From Pontibacterium sp964228735 (GTDB taxonomy: Bacteria; Pseudomonadota; Gammaproteobacteria; Pseudomonadales; Balneatricaceae), in NCBI RefSeq assembly GCF_964228735.1, contig NZ_CAXRBQ010000016.1, positions 1 through 13,691 of the forward strand: a DNA stretch of 13,691 bases, written 5' to 3'. Position numbers and translations under genes: made by a program. A model generated the notes under the pieces. The model did not search any database and had not been told where the DNA came from. It saw only the letters and a list, made by a program, of their open reading frames with translations. Below, in pieces: positions 1-7,234 of the stretch (the stretch's first letter is position 1; every line of letters starts with the position of its first letter).

Positions 1-145
1 GGTCGCGGATGAAGGCGGGCAACGCTTCCCGATCAATGCGCAGAACTGTCTGCACTGGAAGTCCTGTGATAGCAAAGATCCGGCCCAGAGCATCACCTGG
101 GTCACCCCTGAAGGTATGGGCGGTCCGAACTACCCGAACATGTAA
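1..145 (+). CDS. Electron transfer flavoprotein-ubiquinone oxidoreductase, C-terminal end (partial)
   Basis: Only the last 47 codons are in the window, reading in the frame that begins at base 2 and ending at TAA 143-145. The peptide contains INAQNC, a cysteine cluster, DSKDP, ITWVTPEG and the terminal GGPNYPNM. This is the C-terminal iron-sulfur domain of ETF-QO, the inner-membrane enzyme that passes electrons from reduced ETF (fatty-acid and amino-acid oxidation) to ubiquinone. In this family the cluster reads C-x2-C-x2-C; here it reads NCLHWKSCDSKDP, so the middle cysteine is tryptophan (TGG at bases 56-58). The rest of the tail is intact and collinear with the family. Family identity is confident from this tail alone; whether the enzyme still holds a normal 4Fe-4S cluster is open. 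A strong terminator follows 22 nt later. Confidence 0.88.
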   Translation, partial: VADEGGQRFPINAQNCLHWKSCDSKDPAQSITWVTPEGMGGPNYPNM

Positions 146-167
146 TTTCGGATAGTTTGGTCAAATA

Positions 168-200
168 ACGGCGGGAACATTACCCGCCGTTTTTGTTTGT
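168..200 (+). terminator. Rho-independent terminator of the ETF-QO gene
   Basis: A perfect 8-bp stem, ACGGCGGG (168-175) with CCCGCCGT (183-190), closes a 7-nt loop and runs into TTTTTGTTTGT on the + strand. It starts 22 nt after the ETF-QO stop. On the - strand no U-tract follows the stem, so it probably does not stop the leftward lysR transcript efficiently. Confidence 0.9.
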
Positions 201-214
201 GTAGGAGATAGGAT

Positions 215-1141
215 TCAGATCGAGTCCGTCAGTGTGTGGAATAAACCCGCAATCTGTTCCCGCATCCACTGATGCTCCACATCCGCGTGATAGCGCCGGT
301 GCCACAACAGCCGAATCGCCACCGGTTCCAGTTCACTGAACGGCAACGGTAACGCCACCAGCTCCTGTGATCGGGGCAACACGCGAAAGACACGCTTACC
401 CGCGATCATGGCCAGGTTTGCGTCACACAAGGCGTTCATCGCAGTCATCAGGTTATTGGTCTCCAGCATCACATCGCGACTCAGGTCTTCGCCAAAGAGC
501 AGCTGATCCAGCTGGCGATGCTCGTTAAAGCCAGGAATCCAGAAGTGGATAAACGGCAGCCCCACTAACTGCTCTAAACTCATCGGCCCAGCAGCCAATG
601 GATGATCCCGTCGCAACAGACACACCGGCTCTTCATAACAGATCACCTTGGAATGGATGTTGGCGGGTGCCTCATCCCCCAGGTTTAGGATGAAATCCAA
701 CTGGCCAGACGCCAGCGATTCCATACTGTAGGTTTCCAGGTTGACGATCTTCAAGCGGACATGGGGTGCCGTTTCTTTCAGTCTGTCTAATAGCGGCGCC
801 ACAATAATCTGCGAGAACAGATCCAGCATACCGATACGAAACGTTCTTCTTAGCTGAGAGGGGTCGACCTTCACCGGCGCCACCAACCGCAACATGTCAT
901 CCAGCAACGGGCGCAACATTTGATGTAATTGCTCAGCCCTTGGTGAGGGTGACAAGCCATGGGATTGTCGGATGAACAGCTCATCCCCAAACAGCTGACG
1001 CAAGCGCTGAAGGTTTCGGCTCATCGCCGGTTGTGACAGATCCAGCCGCTCCGCCGCGCGTGATACGCTGCGCTCTTCCATCAACGCGTTGAACGCCACC
1101 AGCAGGCGCAGGTCTACCTTGCCCAGATCATCCGGATTCAT
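215..1141 (-). CDS. LysR-family transcriptional regulator, last gene of the efflux operon
   Basis: The 308-residue product has the usual LysR length and layout. A winged helix-turn-helix lies at residues 10-68 (DLRLLVAFNALMEERSVSRA, then LSQPAMSRNLQRLR and LFIRQ), followed by a substrate-binding domain from about residue 96 to the end. The DLRLL start and GLSPSPRAE resemble the NodD/NahR/LinR-like branch. Its ATG (1141-1139) overlaps the TGA of the RND pump gene (1140-1138) as ATGA, with GAG about 6 nt upstream. It is therefore probably cotranscribed and translationally coupled as the third cistron. LysR genes for efflux pumps are more often divergent from their targets, so this order is less usual. 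It probably senses a small pump substrate or metabolite and acts at the palindrome at 5393-5415; both points are inference. Confidence 0.9.
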   Translation of the reverse strand: MNPDDLGKVDLRLLVAFNALMEERSVSRAAERLDLSQPAMSRNLQRLRQLFGDELFIRQSHGLSPSPRAEQLHQMLRPLLDDMLRLVAPVKVDPSQLRRTFRIGMLDLFSQIIVAPLLDRLKETAPHVRLKIVNLETYSMESLASGQLDFILNLGDEAPANIHSKVICYEEPVCLLRRDHPLAAGPMSLEQLVGLPFIHFWIPGFNEHRQLDQLLFGEDLSRDVMLETNNLMTAMNALCDANLAMIAGKRVFRVLPRSQELVALPLPFSELEPVAIRLLWHRRYHADVEHQWMREQIAGLFHTLTDSI

Positions 1142-4100
1142 GCGGTCTCATTTTCTTCCAAGCTTCGATAACCGATACGGTACATCATCGTGTATAGCAC
1201 CGGTACCACGATCAGGGTCAGCACCGTGGCAACACCCAGACCAAAGGTGATCACCACGGCCATGCTGGCGAAGAAGTCATCAAACAACAGCGGAATCATC
1301 CCAAGGATGGTGGTGATCGCTGCCATACACACCGGTCGAACACGACTGACTGCAGACTCGAACACCGCCTGATAAGGTTCCTGTCCTGACGCCAATGCAA
1401 GGTTGATCTGATCCAACAAGACAATCCCGTTCTTCAACAGCATACCCGACAGACTGAGGAACCCCAGCAGCGCCATAAAGCCAAACGGCAGATCCAGCAC
1501 CAGCAGCCCAAGCGTCACACCGGTGATTGCCAGCGGCACTGTCGCCCAAATGACCAACGCCTTACGTAGCGCATTAAACAGCAAGACCGTAATCACGAAC
1601 ATGCTCAGGAAACCGATCGGCATTGCTTCCAAGAGGGGCGCCTGCGCATCACGGGAACTCTCGTATTCACCGCCCCACTCCAGGCTATACCCGGCTGGCA
1701 GGTCGATCGCCTCGATCTGAGGTTGCACGCGGCTCAGCAAGGCACTGGCAGGCTCTTCGCTCAGCGGATCGGGATCTGCCAATACAGTGATGGTGCGTTT
1801 ACGATCACGACGCATGATCAGCGAGTCTTCCCACTCCACGTCAAAGCCGCCCACGATCTGCTCCACCGGAATGTACGACTGGTATACCGGGCTCCACACT
1901 TTCAAGTCCGGCAGGTTATCAATATTCAGGCGCTCATCATCCGGCGTACGGGCGATGATCGGCATCAGGGTTGCGCCGTCGCGGTAAAGACCGATCGTCT
2001 TTCCGCTAAAGTTCATCTGCAGCATCGAGTCCAGATCCTGTTTGCTCACACCGACCCTGCGTGCCTGAGCCTCCTGGAATTGTGGCCGGATGATCTTGCT
2101 GCGTTCACGCCAATCGTGGCGAATGTTTGCAGCCATTGGATCGGCCTGAAGCACCGACTGCACTTCAGTTGCCAGAGCACGGAGTTGATCGGGCTCTGGC
2201 CCACTGATCCGCACCTCGATTTTGGCGTTGGTGGACGGACCGATCTCAAGACGTTTCAGTTTGAACTGGGCATGACTGTACTCTTCTGCCAGATGCGTGT
2301 TGAGGTCCTGCATCAGGCTGCCGATCCCTTCGGTATCGTGGGTTCGAATCAATAGCTGACTATAAGCGGCGTAACTCTTCTCCGGTCCATAGGTGAGCAT
2401 AAAACGCAGCGCACCTTTGCCGGTGGTTGTCGCCACGTAATCCACACGCGTATCTTCCATCAACCAGGCTTCGATCTCCGCCGTTTCTGCGGCGGTATCA
2501 CGGATATCAGAACCCTGTACACGCCAGTAGTCCACCAGGAACATCGGCGTGGTCGATGCGGGGAAAAACACCTGCTTTACCGAAGCAAAACCCACCACCG
2601 CGACCACGGTCGCAACCAATACAACCGCCACCGTTCCCCAGCGAAAGCGCATACAGAGATCCAGCAGCCAGCGATAGGCTGTAAAGAACAATCCCTGGTA
2701 GGGATCATCCGCGCCCTTCTCTTCATCCATCGACGTCTCACCAAAAAAGAGACTGCAGAAGAACGGCGTCAGGGTAATGGCTGTCACCCACGAGAGCAGC
2801 AATGAGATTAGCAATACGTAAAATAGCGAGCCTGCAAATTCACCGGTGGCGTCCGGCGACAGACCAATGGGTGCAAATGCAATCACAGCGATTACGGTAG
2901 CTCCCAACAGTGGCCACTGGGTGTGGCGCACAATCAGGCTTGCCGCTTCCAGCCGATCCAGGCCACGCTTCATATTGATCAGCACACCTTCGGTCACCAC
3001 GATGGCGTTATCCACCAGCATCCCCAGTGCGATAATCAGCGCCCCCAGCGAGATACGCTGTAAGTCGATGGCAAAGACCTTCATGAAGATAAAGGTGCCC
3101 AGAATGGTTAGTAGCAGGATCAAACCAATCAGTACACCACTGCGGACGCCCATAAACACCAGCAACACCAGGATGACGATACCGACAGCCGCGGCAAGGT
3201 TATACAGGAAGCTGTTGACCGACTTTTCCACCTCCTGGGGCTGGTTGTAGAGCTGGGAGACCTCCATCCCAATCGGACGGGCATACTCCAGTTCGCTAAG
3301 ACGCTCATCAATCGCAGCGCCAACGTCCACCACATTCACGCCGGACGCAAAGGAGATACCCAGGTGCAGGGATGGCTGGTTATTGAAGCTGACCAAATTG
3401 CTAGGTACTTCCGCGTAACCACGCTTGATCTCCGCCACATCCCCCAAGCGAATCAGCTTACTCTGGCCGGGTTCACTCAGGATCAGCTCTTCCAACTCGC
3501 TGATATCGGTAAACTCACCGGTTGGCGAGATACGGATATACTCGCTGCCCACACGCACGTAGCCTGCGTTGGAGACCACATTCTGTGTGGCCAGCAGGTT
3601 ATAGATAGTATCGAGGTTGATACCCAGGTTGTTCAGCTTGATACGGGAGATCTCGAGCTGCACCTCTTCCTGCTGACGACCGGCCTGCTCTACTTTGCCC
3701 ACCCCCGGCACCAGCACCAGTTCACGGCGCAAGAAGTCTGCGTAGTCGGCTAGCTCTTCGTATTGGTAACCATCCCCCGTAACCGCCAGAAGAATGCCGT
3801 ACACATCCCCAAAGTCATCATTGATCAGAGGCGTGCCGACACCCGGTGGTAGATTGGGGTGGTAGTCGTTTACCTTACGTCGCAGCTCATCCCAGATCTG
3901 GCGCAGTTCATCACCGGCATAGATGCTCTTCATCTCTACCGTAATCTGCGACATGCCTGGCGAACTGATGGAGCGAACGGTATCCACATAAGCCAACTGC
4001 TGGACAACGTTCTCCAGCGGGAAGGTGACCTCCTCTTCCACCTGCATGGCGGAAGCCCCTGGATAGGCGGTGATGATCATCGCCTCCTTGATGGTGAACT

Positions 4101-4215
4101 CCGGATCTTCCAGTTGCCCCAATCCCAGGAAAGACACACTGCCGCCCACCAACAGCAGCAACGCCACCATCCAACTGGTGACCTTGTGACGGATAAAGTA
4201 TTCAGCGCTGTTCAT
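1138..4215 (-). CDS. Efflux RND transporter permease subunit (HAE1/AcrB-like)
   Basis: This is the inner-membrane pump of a tripartite proton-driven efflux system. From the chosen ATG it has 1025 residues, the normal RND length. TM1 lies at about 13-33, a first periplasmic domain runs to about 335, TM2-6 to about 490, a second periplasmic domain lies at about 555-855, and TM8-12 reach the C terminus. The proton-relay signature in TM4 is GMLVDNAIVVTEG, with D402 and N403 where AcrB has two aspartates. K928 in SGMLLKNGIVLLDQ matches the TM10 lysine. The ORF can be extended to a GTG at 4239, but the ATG at 4215 (MNSAEYFIRHK) gives the standard RND start and a TGATG overlap with the adaptor stop, with GGGAG about 11 nt upstream. 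No TolC-type channel is in the window, so one encoded elsewhere is presumably used. The substrate cannot be told. Confidence 0.93.
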   Translation of the reverse strand: MNSAEYFIRHKVTSWMVALLLLVGGSVSFLGLGQLEDPEFTIKEAMIITAYPGASAMQVEEEVTFPLENVVQQLAYVDTVRSISSPGMSQITVEMKSIYAGDELRQIWDELRRKVNDYHPNLPPGVGTPLINDDFGDVYGILLAVTGDGYQYEELADYADFLRRELVLVPGVGKVEQAGRQQEEVQLEISRIKLNNLGINLDTIYNLLATQNVVSNAGYVRVGSEYIRISPTGEFTDISELEELILSEPGQSKLIRLGDVAEIKRGYAEVPSNLVSFNNQPSLHLGISFASGVNVVDVGAAIDERLSELEYARPIGMEVSQLYNQPQEVEKSVNSFLYNLAAAVGIVILVLLVFMGVRSGVLIGLILLLTILGTFIFMKVFAIDLQRISLGALIIALGMLVDNAIVVTEGVLINMKRGLDRLEAASLIVRHTQWPLLGATVIAVIAFAPIGLSPDATGEFAGSLFYVLLISLLLSWVTAITLTPFFCSLFFGETSMDEEKGADDPYQGLFFTAYRWLLDLCMRFRWGTVAVVLVATVVAVVGFASVKQVFFPASTTPMFLVDYWRVQGSDIRDTAAETAEIEAWLMEDTRVDYVATTTGKGALRFMLTYGPEKSYAAYSQLLIRTHDTEGIGSLMQDLNTHLAEEYSHAQFKLKRLEIGPSTNAKIEVRISGPEPDQLRALATEVQSVLQADPMAANIRHDWRERSKIIRPQFQEAQARRVGVSKQDLDSMLQMNFSGKTIGLYRDGATLMPIIARTPDDERLNIDNLPDLKVWSPVYQSYIPVEQIVGGFDVEWEDSLIMRRDRKRTITVLADPDPLSEEPASALLSRVQPQIEAIDLPAGYSLEWGGEYESSRDAQAPLLEAMPIGFLSMFVITVLLFNALRKALVIWATVPLAITGVTLGLLVLDLPFGFMALLGFLSLSGMLLKNGIVLLDQINLALASGQEPYQAVFESAVSRVRPVCMAAITTILGMIPLLFDDFFASMAVVITFGLGVATVLTLIVVPVLYTMMYRIGYRSLEENETA

Positions 4216-5306
4216 CAGATGCCACGCTCCCGCTTCCACTGACGAACTTTCATCCCTTCACGCAAGTGATGTACCCCTGCAACCACCACAATATCGCCGG
4301 CCTTCAAACCAGACAGAATCTCAATACCGTTGGAGGTAATTGCACCAATCTCCACATCAAACCGGCTTACCTGCATAGTCTCTGGTGATACCTTCCAGAT
4401 CTGGCGAACGTTGCTGTTGAGGGGCGTATCCTCTGCCGCAAATACCGCTTCAACCGGCAGTACAAAACGCAAGGTGTCCAGCTCGAATACGCGGTTCAGG
4501 TCAAATTGCACCGATGCCGTCATTCCCGGAAACACCTCCAGTGATTCGGGACGCAGCATACTCAAAGTTACAGAGTAGGAACCGGTCTTCGGATCAGCCT
4601 CCGCCGCCCGTTCACGATACTCGGCTTTAAAGCTCTGATTCGGTAAGGCATCAAAGAAGATATCTGCGCGCTGCTGACGGGCATCCGGCTTGGTAGGCAG
4701 CGCCACGATCCACTCCGGCACCTGAAACTCGATATCGATCTGGTCGCCCGACTGAATAACGATGACCGGCTCTTTGGCCTGCACATTCTGGAAGTTTTCC
4801 ACCAGACGGTGGGAGACCGTACCATCATATGGCGCACGCAGTTCGGTGTACTTCATATCCAGTTCGGCACGCTTGAGCGAAGCACGCGCCACATCCAGTT
4901 CAGCCCGCTTTTCATCATACAAAGACGCCGACACCAGCTTGCGTTTCAGCATTGCGTCGAAACGGTCGTACTGCGCTTTAGCCAAACGGTATTGGGCACG
5001 ACGCTCGTCCAGCACCACCTGATAATCGGCCGGATCAAGGCGCGCCAACAACTGCCCTTTCTTAACGGGCTCCCCCTCCTGGATCTTCAACTCCTTAAGC
5101 TCACCCGGGATACGGAACGCCAGTTCGGTACGGGAGGTCGCCTTCACCTCAGCAGGGAATGTTCGGATCTGCTGATCCAGGGGATTCTCGATCACCAGCA
5201 GCTTCGCAGGACGCACAACCTCCTGACCAGAACCAGTCTCCTGAGCCTGCGCAGTTCCCAGGAATAGAATGCCGGATACAACCAACATCAGTTTTCGCCA
5301 AAGCAC
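4215..5306 (-). CDS. Efflux RND transporter periplasmic adaptor subunit (membrane fusion protein)
   Basis: From the GTG at 5306 this gives 363 residues. A signal peptide comes first (positive WRK, hydrophobic core, AQA|QE cleavage after about residue 21), with no lipobox cysteine. A barrel-sandwich half follows (PGELKELKIQEGEPVKKGQLLARLDP, about 67-92), then an alpha-helical hairpin (about 95-155) with short coils, then the second lipoyl half (ELRAPYDGTVSHRLVE, 155-170), a beta-barrel and a membrane-proximal domain ending in LKAGDIVVVAGVHHLREGMKV. It links the RND pump to the outer-membrane channel. The frame stays open to 5450, but that extension crosses two dyads and encodes no plausible signal peptide. 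The GTG has GAGG 8 nt upstream and sits directly before the signal peptide. The TGA overlaps the pump ATG. First gene of the operon. Confidence 0.9.
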   Translation of the reverse strand: MLWRKLMLVVSGILFLGTAQAQETGSGQEVVRPAKLLVIENPLDQQIRTFPAEVKATSRTELAFRIPGELKELKIQEGEPVKKGQLLARLDPADYQVVLDERRAQYRLAKAQYDRFDAMLKRKLVSASLYDEKRAELDVARASLKRAELDMKYTELRAPYDGTVSHRLVENFQNVQAKEPVIVIQSGDQIDIEFQVPEWIVALPTKPDARQQRADIFFDALPNQSFKAEYRERAAEADPKTGSYSVTLSMLRPESLEVFPGMTASVQFDLNRVFELDTLRFVLPVEAVFAAEDTPLNSNVRQIWKVSPETMQVSRFDVEIGAITSNGIEILSGLKAGDIVVVAGVHHLREGMKVRQWKRERGI

Positions 5307-5319
5307 GGATTCGACCTCG

Positions 5320-5360
5320 TTAACTCGGTGTAGAAACATTCGCACAACATACCGAGTTAA
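5320..5360. promoter_or_regulatory. 10-bp inverted repeat before the adaptor gene (possible second operator or 5'-UTR hairpin)
   Basis: TTAACTCGGT (5320-5329) and ACCGAGTTAA (5351-5360) are perfect 10-bp reverse complements separated by 21 nt, centre-to-centre 31 bp, about three helical turns. The left arm lies 1 nt upstream (in transcript sense) of the GAGG ribosome binding site of the adaptor gene. A smaller dyad, CATAC-N8-GTATG, overlaps the right arm at 5348-5365. It could be a protein operator or, in RNA, a hairpin next to the ribosome binding site. Confidence 0.5.
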
Positions 5361-5392
5361 GTATGGAACAAAAACAAAACGAGACAGATAGA

Positions 5393-5415
5393 TGATATGC
5401 GCATGACGCATATCA
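5393..5415. promoter_or_regulatory. LysR-type operator (T-N11-A palindrome) of the efflux operon
   Basis: TGATATGCG (5393-5401) and CGCATATCA (5407-5415) form a perfect 9-bp dyad around a 5-nt centre. Inside it, T5398 and A5410 are separated by exactly 11 nt within symmetric ATAT ends, which matches the LysR T-N11-A box. It lies about 90 nt upstream of the adaptor start, in the gap to the divergent radical SAM gene. The operon's own third gene encodes a LysR protein, so self-regulation is the simplest reading. Only marginal -35/-10 candidates were found on the - strand (TTGAGT, then TATATC 19 nt on), so no promoter is called. Confidence 0.6.
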
Positions 5416-5593
5416 CAACGATATAAATTCACCCAACTTGGCCTACTCAAGCCCGTTTCGGATTAGACCACTGTGCCAGAAGCGATAGGACCAAACTTCC
5501 TTCAGTGTTATGCACTTGATAACCATCAACGCCGCTACGGGCCTTCGAGGCTACCCTGCCCTCCCTTCTAACAATAAGAATGAGGTGACTGCG

Positions 5594-6493
5594 ATGGATC
5601 TGACCCGTTACGTGAATACCTTTGGTAAGGCCATGCGCCAGAAACATGGCTGCAAAGTTCATAAGGTGTCGATCAACGCCGCATTCACCTGCCCGAATCG
5701 CGACGCCACCAAAGGGATAGGCGGCTGCACCTTCTGCAACAACGCCTCGTTTAACGTCAACGCGCAAAACGCGCCAACCATTGATCAGCAGCTCTGCGAA
5801 GGCAAAGCGGTGGTCGGCCGCAAAAAGAACGCCAGTAAGTTCATCGCGTACTTCCAGGCCTATACCAGCACATACGGTGATGTTGCGCTGCTTGAACAGC
5901 GATATGAACAGGCGCTCCGCACGCCCGATGTGGTCGGTCTGTCGGTCGGTACGCGCCCGGACTGCGTTCCGGATGAAGTGTTACGACTGCTGGCGCGTTA
6001 TCAGGAACAGGGCCACGAAGTGTGGCTGGAGCTGGGTTTGCAATCAGCAAATGACGAAGTACTGAGGCAGGTCAACCGCGGACATGACGTTGCCTGTTAT
6101 AAAGACGCCATTAAACGCGCAAAGTCTTTCGGACTGCAGGTGTGCACCCATCTGATTGTGGGCCTACCTGGAGAAACACCTGAAGCCACCATCGACGCCG
6201 CAGCAATGGCCACCGACCACAACAGTGATGGCTTGAAAATCCACCCGCTGCATGTGGTCAAAGGCACCCAGATGGCCCGCCAGTTAAAGCTGGGAGAGAT
6301 CCCGCCACTGAGTCAGGAGCAATATGTGGATGTGGTCACCCGAATTATCCGACAGGCACCTGACGAGCAAACGTTCCACCGCCTGACAGGGACAGCCAAT
6401 GAGCAACTGCTATTGGCTCCCGGCTGGTGCCAACGTAAATGGTCTGTACTGAACGCAATTTATCACCGGCTGGCCACATGTCCTGCCACATAG
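5594..6493 (+). CDS. yhcC: TIGR01212-family radical SAM protein (YhcC-like)
   Basis: The 299-residue product matches E. coli YhcC in length and throughout: an FGKAMRQKHG-type start, FTCPNRD, GGCTFCN, YFQAYTSTYG, VGTRPDCVPD, EVWLELGLQ, RGHD, HLIVGLPGE, KIHPLHVVKGT, LLAPGWC. The cluster cysteines are C33, C45 and C48, in the Cx11CxxC pattern of this family rather than CxxxCxxC. It binds a 4Fe-4S cluster and S-adenosylmethionine; the substrate is not established. The frame extends upstream to 5510, but the ATG at 5594 is preferred because it has GAGGTG about 6 nt upstream and matches the family N terminus. It is divergent from the efflux operon, and the next radical SAM gene begins 17 nt after its stop, so the two are probably cotranscribed. 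Confidence 0.9.
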   Translation: MDLTRYVNTFGKAMRQKHGCKVHKVSINAAFTCPNRDATKGIGGCTFCNNASFNVNAQNAPTIDQQLCEGKAVVGRKKNASKFIAYFQAYTSTYGDVALLEQRYEQALRTPDVVGLSVGTRPDCVPDEVLRLLARYQEQGHEVWLELGLQSANDEVLRQVNRGHDVACYKDAIKRAKSFGLQVCTHLIVGLPGETPEATIDAAAMATDHNSDGLKIHPLHVVKGTQMARQLKLGEIPPLSQEQYVDVVTRIIRQAPDEQTFHRLTGTANEQLLLAPGWCQRKWSVLNAIYHRLATCPAT

Positions 6494-6510
6494 AGATGTA
6501 AGCATTACCG

Positions 6511-7155
6511 ATGAGCAGTAAACGCCCGAATCCTAGTAAACGTTTCGCCCACGAAGAGCCGGATACACTGGTGTATCAGATTGATGACCGTCTGTACGTA
6601 AACCTGACCGACCGCTGTACCTTGGCCTGTACCTTCTGCCCGAAACACAACGGCTGCACCGAGGTGAAGGGGCATGAACTTTATCTGTCGGAGCGACCGG
6701 CGGCGGACACGATCATTGAACTGATTGGTGATCCGACCCGCTACACCGAGATCGTATTCTGCGGTTTTGGCGAACCGACCCTGCGCCTGAAGGATTTGCT
6801 GACGGTCGCTAAGGCCGTCAAAGCCCAGGGCGGTAACACCCGCATCAATACCGATGGCCTGGCCAACCGGGTGCACAAACGTGATGTCACCGGCGAGATG
6901 GCGGAATGCATCGACGCCCTGTCGATCTCACTCAATGCCCAGGATGAAACCACCTACAACAAGCACTGCGAACCCAGCCTGAAAGGTTCTCACACCGAGG
7001 TTCTGAAATTCATCGAAGCCGCAGCCAAGGTAATCCCCGACGTATCCGCGACGGCTATTGATGGCCTGGAAGGGGTCGATGTGGCGCAGTGTGCAGCACT
7101 CGCTGAAGAACGTGGCGCCAAATTCCGTGCCCGTTACCTCGACGTTGTTGGTTAG
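6511..7155 (+). CDS. Radical SAM protein, TatD-associated type (TIGR04038-like)
   Basis: A compact 214-residue radical SAM protein. The cluster motif is C36-x3-C40-x2-C43 (LTDRCTLACTFCPK), preceded by the short strand VYQIDDRLYVNL. A GGEP-equivalent motif follows, EIVFCGFGEPTLRLKDLL, then RINTDGLAN and SISLNAQDETTYNKHCEPS. There is no room for a C-terminal SPASM or auxiliary-cluster domain, and length and order match the small family often found next to tatD genes. Chemistry and substrate are unknown. No tatD is in the window; its partner here is the YhcC-like gene 17 nt upstream. No strong ribosome binding site is visible, consistent with coupling to that gene. The family call rests on remembered motif order, so a related small radical SAM family is possible. 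Confidence 0.8.
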   Translation: MSSKRPNPSKRFAHEEPDTLVYQIDDRLYVNLTDRCTLACTFCPKHNGCTEVKGHELYLSERPAADTIIELIGDPTRYTEIVFCGFGEPTLRLKDLLTVAKAVKAQGGNTRINTDGLANRVHKRDVTGEMAECIDALSISLNAQDETTYNKHCEPSLKGSHTEVLKFIEAAAKVIPDVSATAIDGLEGVDVAQCAALAEERGAKFRARYLDVVG

Positions 7156-7234
7156 GCCCTCAACCCATCGTTTAGCACCTACACTTAAATGACCGTTCCA
7201 GAACCATATACGACGATCATAAGGAGTGCTGACG

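Noticed and set aside
1723..2355. Long open frame (210 codons) on the + strand opposite the RND pump gene
   Set aside because: It lies wholly antisense to well-supported transporter coding sequence, has no ribosome binding site and no recognisable domain; it is a codon-usage shadow.
4215..4239. Eight-residue N-terminal extension of the RND pump from a GTG
   Set aside because: The internal ATG gives the family-typical N terminus and a TGATG coupling with the adaptor stop; the extension has no family support.
5307..5450. N-terminal extension of the adaptor protein to 411 residues
   Set aside because: It would bury the signal peptide about 50 residues in and code across both palindromes; the GTG at 5306 has a good ribosome binding site.
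5447..5767. Leftward open frame of 106 codons over the start of the radical SAM gene
   Set aside because: It is antisense to a strong YhcC-like gene and shows no domain; a shadow.
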